From assembly GCA_910592005.1 (NCBI GenBank), contig CAJVPP010000478.1, forward strand, positions 1-31,487: a DNA stretch of 31,487 nt, read 5' to 3'. How positions within the stretch are numbered: position 1 is the first letter of the stretch; each line of letters opens with the position of its first letter. Shown here piece by piece: positions 22,299 through 31,487 of the stretch. This DNA is from Funneliformis mosseae (lineage: Eukaryota > Glomeromycota > Glomeromycetes > Glomerales > Glomeraceae). Below the pieces are notes generated by a model that did not search any database, was not told the DNA's origin, and saw only the letters and a program-made list of their open reading frames with translations. The translations under genes and the position numbers were made by a program.

Positions 22299-24821
22299 TC
22301 AACCTATTCCTTTTTTGGAAACTTTTTAGATTTTTTTTTAAAATAAAATAATTCTTAAATTCTTTTCAACAGATAGGTGAGATTTTTTCAATAAAATAAG
22401 TACTGAATTTTCATTTTTTTAAAAAATAAAAGTAAAAAGAAAATATTCAAGATATGACAGCTTTTCCGGTCCATTTCTGTATTCTGATCCAAAATATTCT
22501 TTTTTTGTTGGAATGGATCATCCTTGCCAAAACTAATAAAAAATTGGCTCATTTTTTTATAAGTACATGTACAGCAAAATTAATCCTTAATATCTAAGAA
22601 CTGAGGAATTTCATGAGCAAAATATTTTAATGCGAAAAGTTGAGGTTCATTGATGAATTTGTAAGAACAGTCGCATACCATAAGATATAATGTGATCGAA
22701 ATTGCAAGGTCATGCGAGGAGCATGAAGAATTGTTGATGCTTTGAACAAGAAAAACGTGATAAGGTATCTTACTCCGAAAAGATGATAAGTCTATTAATT
22801 TGATGCATGCTTATAACTTGTCATTAAACATAAATTGTAATTTAAGAAAATCTGCTAGAGGAAGTAACGTTTTTGTAGAGGAACTTCCGCGGAAATGCCA
22901 GAATTATATATTATTTTAGGGGTAAAGTTAGAAAATATATATGTTACTTTTTGACGTCAATGTATGAAAAATTCACGTTTTGAATGTTAAAGAGGTGCTG
23001 ATGAATTAATTACATTGTGGTAGACGATATCGAAAAACATACTGTACATCAGATTATCTATAGCACAGCATTTTTATCCCCTCCATTTGTTATAAAAAAT
23101 TTTAAATTGATGTATTTTTAAATGATTGATTTCATTGAGAATTATTCAAATTGTCTTGATAATTTTTTTTAAAAAAAGCGTGCCTAATTATTGGATTTGC
23201 GAAGTTTCTTACCATTTGATTGGCTAAAATGGACAAAATTTTTGGCAAGGCCAAAGCATTACTTTATCGGTCAGATTATCAGATTTGGACAAAATAAAAT
23301 CAAAAATTAAAATTAAAAAATTCCATAATATTTCCTAAAGTGCTCAAAAAGCCTAAGGAAAAAAGAAAAAAAAATAATCAATTAAAAAAGGCGGGAAAAT
23401 TTCGATTGCTACGTTACAAACAAATCATATTAAAGTAAAAAGAAAATTAAATTAAAAAATAACGACAAAATGAAAACTTAACAAAATTATAATAAATAAA
23501 TAAATATATATATATATATACAGTTATATACCGCGTTTAATTTTGAAGAAAGCCAGCCCGAAATATAAAGCTAAACCCACAAGCCTGTAGCGTTCCAACA
23601 AATAAAAATAAAAAATTAAAAATACAGTATTAAGCTGATTCTGTATTTTGATCACACGATTTACTTGAAAAATGAAATTGTTTTAGATACTTTAATTGTA
23701 ATTATAGATTTAAATTTTTTAAGAAAAGTTGTAAATGATTACTAAAGTTATTTTTGTCAGTAACACGTGATCTATTTAGCGTCAATTATTTCATGGGTGG
23801 GCGATAGTAAACATGAAAATATAATAGTTATTTACCGTTCAATCGCCGATATCACATATGTTTATATGACATTTTATCCTTATTTAAATAATTTCGCCAT
23901 CATCCATCTATTAACATAGCAAATGATTCATTAATAATACATGAAATTTATAATTCTAATTATTATTTTACAATTTTTACTGTAAGATTGATTTAGGAAT
24001 ATAATCATGGATCTCATCTTTAAACTTTCTTGCTGATTAGAATTAGTTTGTTATAAAATGCGATCATATGTTAACGATGGACTCATTTTCAAATTAAAGA
24101 TAAAGGTATTTTGATAAAATGTTCATTAAAATTTATTTTAGGTGTATATTCTATAAAGAATGTCAAAACAATAAAATTTTTACATCTTTGCGAAACTTTT
24201 AACAATGGATGAAATAATAATCGTTATAATTGTCCCTTTGATTCAGCTGCGATAAATCTATTTAATTACAGGATTTCTGAATCGAAAAGCGCAACACGTT
24301 TTACCTTTTACATCTTCACGTCATTCTCATCCATCATCTCCTCATCTTTTCAATATCTTAGAACATGTATGCTTCCTGTGATAAGGATAGATATTGTTAA
24401 ATTGTTATCAGATAAAAAAAACTTGGTCTTAAATAATCTACTTCTACGCAATTCCCCTTCTTTGCGATATATGACAACTACGACATTTTTGGTAATGTTC
24501 TGCACTGAGGAAATATTTTGAAGATCTTCATTATTATTACTCCTCCATATTAAAATACTTTTTTTTCATCGCTAGGAAAAAAAATGTTATATATCTCAGA
24601 ATTTTTTAGTATTTTGGTTAATGTGTATAGCAGCGTTTATAAATAGTTTCCAAGTATGTAATAAGAAAAGAAAAATAAAGGGTTTATTTTTTAAAGAAAC
24701 TTAGTTGAATTGAGTAATATGTCCAATATCTTCTTTTTATCAAAAGTAATTAAACATTTTGCTAAAAAATTTGTTAAATATTTTTATTTATACATGTATA
24801 ATAAATAATAAGTATGATAAA
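22299..24821. other. 2.5 kb without a recognisable gene; may include the body of a Helitron
   Basis: AT-rich sequence with a few short less AT-rich patches (about 22680-22760, 22860-22910 and 24240-24370). I found no Rep/helicase motif and no other family. If the 3' terminus at 24855 is a Helitron end, part of this stretch is probably its non-coding body, but the 5' terminus was not found. Confidence 0.35.
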
Positions 24822-24855
24822 TGGGGGACGACAGCCCCCAAACTGCAAACTCTAG
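24822..24855 (+). mobile_element. Helitron-like 3' terminus
   Basis: The stem TGGGGG (24822-24827) pairs with CCCCCA (24835-24840) around a 7-base loop. After 11 bases comes CTAG (24852-24855), followed by a host T. A hairpin 10-12 bases before CTRR, with insertion before T, is the Helitron 3' signature. Copies A and B continue past this point with uninterrupted sequence (TATTTGGATGATTTA), which confirms a junction exactly here. Confidence 0.6.
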
Positions 24856-25384
24856 TTGCATGATTTACATTACCATAAATGGAAAATTGTACTAAAACGG
24901 CTCCTCTCCAAAACCAGTTCATAAACAGCAACATTTCAGAAACAAATCAGAATATAAATTAAATTTTCATACATTCACATACAATTAATGTATAACAAAA
25001 TTAAATTTTTTAAAGATTCAAGCATGCAGAAATCGTATGACGATTAAATCTTTAAATACTAATCAATTAACATTAACATTTATTTTTCTTCATTGAATGA
25101 AGTATTATTTTTGTCTATAGGAAATTTCTTATGGCGAACATTATAAAATTACCATTATCAATGCAAATCATCGTTTATCAGAATATTTCATCTCAATTAC
25201 TTCAGTCCATCCATAAATTAGAAGGTAAATGCAGGATGCTTGAATCAAAAAAAAATTGACGTTATTTACTTTAACAAATGACTTTTTAAAACGTTCTTTT
25301 GGCGCTTGAATAATTAAATAGTTTCGAACAGTATTAATTCAAATTTGTTGACTTGATTGCTTGCGAGTTGACTATCTCAATATA

Positions 25385-25969
25385 CAGGGGTTGAAATAAA
25401 TATTGAATAATTTTTTATTTTTAGTTTATTTATATTTATTTGTTATAATGAATTCGTTTAATATATTTTAGTATGACTTTCTTTAGCAGAAATAACTGCA
25501 TAAATTCGAGAAGGCATTGAATTAATATTTCTTTGAGTACTGACTTATATTTTTCAATAACCATTTTTTCCAACTCTTGGATATTAGATGTGACGAGGCA
25601 TGCATGATCAAATGCCTTCTATCCTTAATATTTTTTTGATGGTTCACTTGGATACTTACTCACCTTTATTTTGTTTGAAAAAGCTGACAAACTACTTTTA
25701 ACTATGGCGCCTAGAATCTTTATTATTAAGAACATCTTTTTGCCAACTTTTTAGTCATTATTTGGGGATCGTTTATTAATGGTTTGATTATTTTTTAAAA
25801 CCTGGAAAACTGTTGCCTGAGAACATTCAGCAATTTCTGCAGTATTTTTTTGCGTAATATAAAAGTTTTTGACATGCCATAATTAGCTTTATTACATCAA
25901 TTGTATATGAAAATTAATTTAATTAAAGCTTTGTGAAAAAATTATTCAAATATTTATTTCACCCCCCTG
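25385..25969 (-). mobile_element. internally deleted Tc1/mariner transposon
   Basis: The inverted ends match over about 32 bases (25385-25416 against 25936-25969): CAGGGGTTGAAATAAATATT on the left, and CAGGGGGGTGAAATAAATAT on the other strand at the right. It is flanked by the TA duplication (25383-25384 and 25970-25971). Copies A (11423-11424) and B (30081-30082) hold a single TA with continuous flanks, which are precise empty sites. The 585-bp length is far short of a full Tc1 element. Confidence 0.9.
25458..25880 (-). pseudogene. Tc1 transposase remnant
   Basis: On the minus strand an N-terminal helix-turn-helix piece is readable (IAECSQATVFQVLKNN, about 25845-25795). Near the other end is the typical Tc1 C-terminus, INSMPSRIYAVISAK, ending with TAA at 25458-25460. 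The DDE catalytic core between them is missing, and the frames do not join. The protein would have cut and pasted Tc1 elements at TA; this copy is inactive and could move only in trans. Confidence 0.75.
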
Positions 25970-26715
25970 TAACATCAGAATAAGTTATTAATTCTACAAT
26001 TAATAATGGGTGGTTGAAAAGGATTTATTAAATGACAAATAATTCACAATTATTTGAACAATCAATCCATTAAAAATAATTGATATATCAAGTTTACGTA
26101 AATTGAACGTATTGAAAGCTAGTCAAGTGAATGGGTAGTGTAACGAATTGAAAAATAAAAAATCAATGGAAGTCTCATGAATGTCTTCCATTATTTAAAT
26201 TTTAAACAAGTTGAAAACTCGTTAAAAAGGAAAATTGATATTTGCGGTAAAAAATTCTACTCCTTAAACTAAAGTATCTCTCTCAATCGGCAAATTAAAC
26301 TTGTTAATTCACTAAATTATCAAATCTTGTAAAAAATTATGTCATAATATTGACAGATATCTGATATGTCTTAATCATCTGGTATCCAAGTATCTACAAA
26401 AAACCAAATTAATAAACGGGTGATTAATACGGGCTATGATCTTTAATTGATCTGCGCTTGATTGGTTATCATAGATAGAATACTTGTAGAGTATATTGAG
26501 TAGTTGCCCTTTATTCTTTTATTAGTTTTATTCCTTTGATGACATCGTAAAATTAAGAAAGAAGCGATTCTTATTGAGATTGATCATAGTGCATGAGCAT
26601 CATCCCAATCTGAAGTAATATTTTTATTAGGACTTATCGATCATAAAAAATTATAAGATTTCAAGGTCCTAAGCTTGGTCTATAAAGTGCAATAAGTATT
26701 AATTTTTTTATATCA

Positions 26716-27093
26716 TTCTTATCTCCTATTGAATTGGTTGTCTGCTCTAATAAAATTTATTTTCAAATAAAAAATTTAGTTAATTTTAAATTATAGTGAT
26801 AAGTATAATTAAATATTAATAATTAATAAAAATAACTTAGAGTTTAAATTTTTAATTATTAATTATTAATTGTTTTTTAAATAAAAAATTTAGTTAACTT
26901 TAAAAATTATAGTAAAAAATATAAATAAATACTGATAATCAAGTCTTTGATTTATTGGATTTATATACAGTATGTATGGTATTAGTTATATTTTATATTA
27001 TTAAAAATTTATACATATACATATAATCAATTATATACTATTATAAACAATTTTGATTATTTAAAATTATAAGTGATTATATACATACTATTA
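26716..27093. other. AT-rich spacer with a short direct repeat
   Basis: AAATAAAAAATTTAGTTAA followed by related A/T sequence occurs at about 26766 and again at about 26879. There is no gene. Confidence 0.45.
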
Positions 27094-27205
27094 AGTCCGG
27101 AGCACAAGTGTAACGAAAGGGACCAGCCACGTATGGACTCAATTTTGAGCGGGAATTTTCATCATAGCGCGTAGACTATAATAGTCCTTCGCTACGTTCC
27201 GAACT
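27094..27205. mobile_element. 112-bp GC-richer palindromic mini-element
   Basis: AGTCCGGA at 27094-27101 faces TCCGAACT at 27198-27205. Just inside, TAACGAAAGGGAC faces GTCCTTCGCTA, so the arms pair imperfectly over some 25 bases. The interior is clearly richer in G and C than its surroundings. This looks like a very small MITE; no clear target duplication could be assigned. Confidence 0.5.
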
Positions 27206-27723
27206 AATAAATCTAACTGTAGTAAACTATCATTTAATAAAAGATTTTTATAAAACTAAAATATTGTACATAACTTATCTTCAAATTAATTTATTAAATT
27301 TTAATAATTAATGATTAAATCTAAACTATTGCCTAAATTTAATAAAAAACAAGTTTTATCATTATTATTTAATAATTTAATCATAATGACAACATTCACA
27401 TTACAAAGTTAAAACCTGCAGCAAATATTGTGCATATAAACACACTTCGTCCGACGGGTGGTTGGGTAGGCATGGAATTATTTTCGTCAAGACAAATTTA
27501 AATTTAATTAATTAATTAATTAACCTAACGTTAACACAAAATTTGCTGACGACTGATTTCCTTTTTTAAATGCCAACCTACACTTACATAATCCATTTTT
27601 CCATTGTTGCGAAATTTCACTATTCCTTTTTGAAATTTTGTCCGCCCAAATCGAACAACAAATATTTTAGTAGTGAACAATAAATATAGTTCATAAATTC
27701 TCATTATTTTTTTTTCAGCACAA
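27206..27723. other. spacer with AATT microsatellite, no gene recognised
   Basis: Includes an (AATT)n run near 27502-27523. The only longer open frame (27531-27740, minus) shows no family resemblance. Confidence 0.4.
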
Positions 27724-30514
27724 AAAAACAAATTTGGCATTTAATAATGGATTTCAAGAACTCAAAGCAATTCTAACATAATCATTCAAGATAGTCGATT
27801 TTAATAAGTTGACTATAACATTTTATATTTTTCTAATTAATAAATTTTCTCTCATATTCGGTTTTAATCTTTTAACATATGTACACGAATAAAAATATCA
27901 TTTTTATTCTTTAAAAAAAAAAAATAAATATACTCAAAAGAATTGAACTTTTTTTTGGCTTTTTTATCTTCTTTAAGTTTTATTATTGATTAAAAAAAAG
28001 GATACAATAATTTTAGAAAAAGATGTTTTTCAAAAAATAAAAAAAAAAAGTAATGGCGCAACATAATTGTAAGGCTGCGCCACTCGCGAAATTCGATGAC
28101 TTTAGGACTTTAATCATTATTTATTTCAAATTTAATCTTATAAAAACTTTTTTTTATTTAGAGAATTAAATAATAGAAATGAATGGCGCAGTAATGATTG
28201 AGGAACATATGCGTGCTATCGAGTTAATTTACTGAAAATTATTTTTTACAACTTTTTCTTGGATCCTTTTAAAAATAACATTAGCAGCATCCTCCCATGT
28301 AAGGTCCAGCATAATGCTATGAGAAGCACCACCAATGATATCAAATCCAACACCATAAGCGTCAGCAGTGTCTTTTATAATTTTTAAACCAAATGGTTTA
28401 TCCTCTTCGGCGCCAATCACAATAATAGGACATTTAATTATTGTAGGATCCACAAAAGGTTTAAGAAGTTCATAAATTCCTTTGACAAAGCTTGCCTTCT
28501 CAAGCTTTGGTTGAAGTTCTATAGCCATAGAATCAGGAAATGCTCTAGATAAGGCAGCTCTCTTCATTAATTTAGGAGTTTCCAATGCCGCATACGGCTC
28601 CAATGTAAAAATCACTTTAAGGATAGTAAGAAATGGAGTATTTGCATATAATTTAAGAAGGAATTTGAAGGTGCCTATCTTATAGCTGTACGGTGAAAAT
28701 GATGCAAATAAAACTCCACCCGCAACTTTATGTTGATTATCTTTAAGATAATTTTGAACAACTCCGCCGCCAAGTGAGTGACTAGTAGCAAAATGAAAAT
28801 AAATCAAACGTCAATTTTAAAATTTTAATGATGAAAATTTATTAATAATTACCCAACAAGAATAGGTTTATATCCGGTCCTAGCAATTATTACATCAGTT
28901 ACGGCTGATACATCATTTGTGATTTCATTTAATGACCACCATTTATCTTTCTTTGGGGTCTTTGTACTTTGTCCATGTCCTCGAAAACTAAGGTAAAAAG
29001 ATCATTTTAATAAATTTAAGGTTCCAATTAAGCCTTTTTTCGTGACAATTTATTTACCTCATAGCGTAACAATCATGCCCTTTATTTGAGAACCAGCGAC
29101 AAAAATTATCCCAAGCCCAAGCTGCGATAACTGCTCCATGAATGAATAAAATTGGTGGATAATTCTATAATACAATTAATTGTAATATCATTAATAATTT
29201 CAATCTTTTATATAAAGTACTTTAAGGACTAAAACTTACCAAATTTATATTAGCAGGAGGATAATGTAAGACTTCGATCTTTATACTTTCGCATGAATCA
29301 ACGAAAAAGGTTTCCTTATCTGTATAAGTTTGTCCTAAAGTCATTTTAAAAAACGAATGGATTTATTGAATTGATATAATTTGTTAAATGATTTTTTTGA
29401 AGAAAAATTCTCATTTTAAAACATTTTATAGCTTATTTTTTGGTTCGGCAGTTGAGGTCCTTTTGTAGGAATTCCTTTCCAAATCTCATATCGATATTGG
29501 ATTATCGAGTCGAATTATTCCATATTTGGATGATTTACATTACCATAAAAAAATTTCCCGCCATTTTTTTTTGTTTTTTCTCATTCATCAATGGAATGTT
29601 ATATTAAAATGGCTTCCCTCCATACTTAGTTCATAAAACAAAATGTTCGAGAACATTTCAGAATGCAAATTAAATTTTCGTTCGATTTAGAAAAATTTCA
29701 TACACATACAATGAATGCATATTCCTAACAAAATTAAATTTTTTATTGATTCAAACATTCAGAAATCGTATGACGATTAATTCTTTAAATAATAATCAAT
29801 TAATTATTTTTTTGTCTATAGATGAAATTTTTATGGCGAATGATTATAAATTTATCAAATATTTCATCCCGCCATTCCAATTATTTCAGTCCAGCCATAA
29901 AAGTTGAAGGTCATTCTCAAGCTCAGTGCAGGATGCTTGAATCAAAAAAAAATTGACATTATTTACCTTTAACAATTGACTTTTAAAACATTCTTTTAAC
30001 GTTTAAAATAATTAAATAGTATCGAATAGTACGAAGTCAAAATTATTGACTTGATTGTTTGCTAGTTGACTATCTCAATATAACGCTATAAATGTTTATA
30101 ATTAATAATGGTGGTTGGAACAGGATTTATTAAATGACAATTATCTGGACTTAATAAACTAATAATCATCAATCCATTAAAAATAATTGATATTTCAATA
30201 TTAAAATCTTACCATTTTACTAAGTGATATTAGATACATATTTTTTTTAACGTTAAACTTTTTTTTATAAAAATGTTCACAATTAATCAAAATATACTTA
30301 TTTTACGTTGGGTTTATGTAACTTAAACGTATTGAAAGCTAGGTAATGAATGGTTAGGGCAACGAATTGAAAAGTCTCATGAATGTTTTCCATTATTCAA
30401 ATTTTAAACAAGTTGAAAACTCGTTAAAAAGAAAAATTGGTGTTTGCAATAAAAATTTTACGTCTTAAAAATAAAGTTTCTCTCACAATAAATATGTAAA
30501 ATCGGCAAATTAAA
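27724..30514. repeat. segmental duplication copy B (with hydrolase gene)
   Basis: Matches copy A from the gene's 3' flank through the four exons and about 1.2 kb upstream. Compared with A it lacks the 428-bp insert. It has about 80 extra bases near 29450-29525 and keeps TTTCCCGCC (29554-29562), also present in A at 10945-10953. Similarity to A and C stops at about 30514, where the IS607-type element begins. Confidence 0.85.
28229..29344 (-). CDS. alpha/beta hydrolase-fold protein, copy B
   Basis: Four exons (29344-29240, 29164-29058, 28987-28853, 28781-28229) encode 299 residues. The first three exon lengths and all splice phases equal those of the paralogue at 9703-10804. The same features are intact: LFIHG, RGHGQS, nucleophile elbow GHSLGG, acid in GAEED and His in GASHSIMLD. 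Compared with copy A there are scattered substitutions, one extra residue in the cap region (KRAALSRAF against KRSFSKAF) and a slightly longer C-terminus (VVKNNFQ). Changes cluster in the cap and the first residues, which could alter substrate choice. Both copies look functional. The substrate is unknown and the protein is probably cytosolic. Confidence 0.88.
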
Positions 30515-30738
30515 TTATCAAATCATTTTACCGTTGCCGTGATTTCGAACAATCTGGAATAAACCACATTTTTCGTATTACTTGAGCTTACTAATTATTA
30601 ATACGGATACTCACATTTTAAAATCAAATACAAAAAAAAATAGTTTTAAGCAATGCAGTTCTACTGTCAACCTCTCATTCCGAACAAAGACCACATTTTT
30701 AACGACCCTGGATCAAAACAAGATTACTTACCAAAGTG

Positions 30739-31330
30739 CAAATAAAAATCAAGGAGACGTATGACGTCTCAACTGAGACATTGCGAAGATGGGCAGACTA
30801 TGCAAGAATTTGGACACCCGGTGGGAAATGACTCTACTAAATTTCAAACATACGAGGAATCTTTGGAGACAACCAGACACAACTCGCGCAAAAGGCCCTC
30901 CGACAGCACTACCAAGAATATGAAATTGTCAGCAATATTGGCACAGGGCACAACTGGAAATGCAGGGGGTTTGTTTCCCTTCTGGAACGAATACACGCAG
31001 GAAGATCGAAGAAGTGGTGGTTACCTGAAAGGTTTGAGTTTAATTATTAATTTGCTTTGATTTATTATTATTTTTTTTTTATTTTACTAACTTTCTATTA
31101 GGACTGATTGTGCCATTTCGGATTCAAGCTTGTGGAATGATTCTTTGAGAAGAATGGGACTCAGCTCGTGGTACTCAGTACGGATGTTAGTGCCGAAAGT
31201 AGTGAAGTTGGAGAACTTGCAGAAGATTTCCTTGCAATCGTCACGGTGTTTGTGGCGTGACATAATAGATTACATTCAGCCACAATTCACAGAAGGAGAA
31301 GAGTTCCAAGAAGGAAGTGAAGTAACTTCC
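30739..31330 (+). pseudogene. tnpA: IS607-family serine recombinase (TnpA) pseudogene
   Basis: The N-terminal MerR-like helix-turn-helix reads YDVSTETLRRWADYARI then TPGGK (30760-30828). Next come ISNIRGIFGDNQTQ, the resolvase-domain part YEIVSNIGTGHNWKCRG (about 30904-30960) and LLERIHAG. After a frameshift near 31008 and an intron (31032-31101) it continues LCHFGFKLVE, then GTQLVVLSTDVS, and ELAEDFLAIVTVFVA ending near 31257. The segment that should carry the catalytic Ser (YARVSS-type motif), between NQTQ and KALRQHY, is missing. TGA at 30829 stands at an Arg, TAA at 30838 at a Gln, TGA at 31105 at an Arg, TGA at 31138 at a Trp and TGA at 31258 at an Arg. The protein would catalyse strand exchange for element movement. 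The true start is unclear. Confidence 0.82.
31032..31101 (+). other. spliceosomal intron inside tnpA
   Basis: AAAG is followed by GTTTGAG at 31032, and the intron ends in TTTCTATTAG at 31101. TTTTACTAAC lies 11 bases before the acceptor as a branch site. Removing the 70 bases joins the recombinase sequence exactly where the family continues (…VVV-x-x-K joined to D-x-LCHFGF). Confidence 0.7.
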
Positions 31331-31487
31331 AGCAGGAAAGGTACAACGGATTCGCATTTATCCCAACCAGCAGGAGCGGTTTTAACTCAGAAGATGGATG
31401 GGAACAGCAAGATGGACATACAATCGGTGTCTTACCGCGATCGAAAAAGAAGGTATCAAACGAGAAAAGAAGGATCTACGCGTACTA
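31326..31487 (+). pseudogene. Fanzor/TnpB-family RNA-guided nuclease, N-terminal fragment
   Basis: One frame running to the window edge reads IRIYPNQQERF (31350-31382), then LRRWMGTARWTYNRCL (31386-31433) and continues with a charged helix to the last base. This is the conserved start of TnpB and its eukaryotic Fanzor relatives: a K-I-R-x-[YF]-P strand followed by W-x-G-T-A-R-W-T-Y-N. The single stop in this stretch, TAA at 31383-31385, stands where a Gln would fit (CAA to TAA). The frame differs from that of tnpA, and the ATG is not evident, with an in-frame TAA at 31323. The family cuts DNA guided by an RNA from the element end, using a RuvC domain that would lie to the right. Only about 46 codons are visible, so activity cannot be judged. 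Confidence 0.78.

Larger units (their letters stand above)
24856..26715. repeat. segmental duplication copy C (upstream flank only)
   Basis: Similar to 10917-12200 in copy A and to 29528-30514 in copy B, in the same orientation. It lacks the hydrolase gene and its 3' flank. Its left edge is the Helitron-like terminus, and it contains the Tc1/mariner insertion at 25385-25969. Similarity to copy A ends at about 26715. Confidence 0.82.
30515..31487 (+). mobile_element. IS607-type transposon with tnpA and Fanzor/TnpB start, cut by window edge
   Basis: The left edge is set by the loss of similarity to copies A and C after TTATCAAATC (30505-30514). From there the base composition becomes noticeably richer in G and C. 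A recombinase related to IS607 TnpA is followed at once by a TnpB/Fanzor N-terminus on the same strand, the two-gene order of IS607 elements. No target duplication is expected for this family. The right end, the nuclease core and the guide-RNA region lie outside the window. Several stops and a deletion indicate an inactive copy, at least for tnpA. Confidence 0.8.

Noticed and set aside
22455..22598. 47-codon hydrophobic open frame.
   Set aside because: Short, no family resemblance, and expected by chance in T-rich sequence.
30582..31060. Two overlapping open frames (60 and 99 codons) as real proteins.
   Set aside because: The second is a different reading frame over the tnpA helix-turn-helix and resolvase sequence, which shows the family resemblance. 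The first has no resemblance to anything.
31100..31487. A second long open frame across the tnpA C-terminus to the window end (…SVSYRDRKRRYQ…).
   Set aside because: The frame with recombinase motifs and the frame with the W-M-G-T-A-R-W-T-Y-N motif account for this stretch, and the third frame lacks family resemblance.

Overview
This is an AT-rich eukaryotic nuclear window. Its genes carry short GT-AG introns (about 70-95 bp), and one intron has a TACTAAC-type branch site. The gene families are a Hsp70 relative, an ion channel with a charged repeat tail, a kinase of the expanded tyrosine-kinase-like type, duplicated alpha/beta hydrolases, a Ty3/gypsy element and an IS607-type element. Together they look most like an arbuscular mycorrhizal fungus (Glomeromycotina, Rhizophagus-like). 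That assignment is inferred from recalled family resemblance, not from a search.

Layout. 771-1701 is a foldback DNA element whose core is a tandem array of small hairpins. About 1762-7400 is a decayed Ty3/gypsy retroelement (gag, protease, RT, RNase H, an extra Cys/His-rich segment, integrase), with a possible 3' LTR after 7926. 8778-12200 is copy A of a repeated segment carrying an intact four-exon alpha/beta hydrolase gene on the minus strand. 13798-15996 (minus) is a six-exon Hsp70 gene with one frameshift and a shortened C-terminus. 17283-18520 (plus) is an ion-channel pseudogene. 19790-20541 (minus) is a kinase pseudogene. 21674-22290 is a hAT-like nonautonomous element rich in GGACCGGTCC palindromes with an 8-bp target duplication. 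A Helitron-like 3' end finishes at 24855 and abuts copy C (24856-26715), which has only the gene's upstream flank and contains a deleted Tc1/mariner copy. 27724-30514 is copy B, with a second intact hydrolase gene.

Headline. Copy B is broken at about 30515 by an element that runs off the window edge. It encodes a decayed IS607-family serine recombinase (TnpA) with a MerR-like helix-turn-helix, interrupted by a spliceosomal intron. It is followed in another frame by the N-terminus of a TnpB/Fanzor protein (motif W-M-G-T-A-R-W-T-Y-N). This is therefore a candidate eukaryotic IS607-Fanzor (OMEGA-type RNA-guided nuclease) locus. The RuvC catalytic half and any guide RNA lie beyond the window.

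A shared theme is decay by G:C to A:T transitions. Stops in the retroelement, kinase, channel and recombinase fall at expected Gln, Trp and Arg codons, and several catalytic residues are changed by the same kind of substitution. The hydrolase genes are spared. The three segment copies also serve as empty-site controls that define the ends of several insertions.
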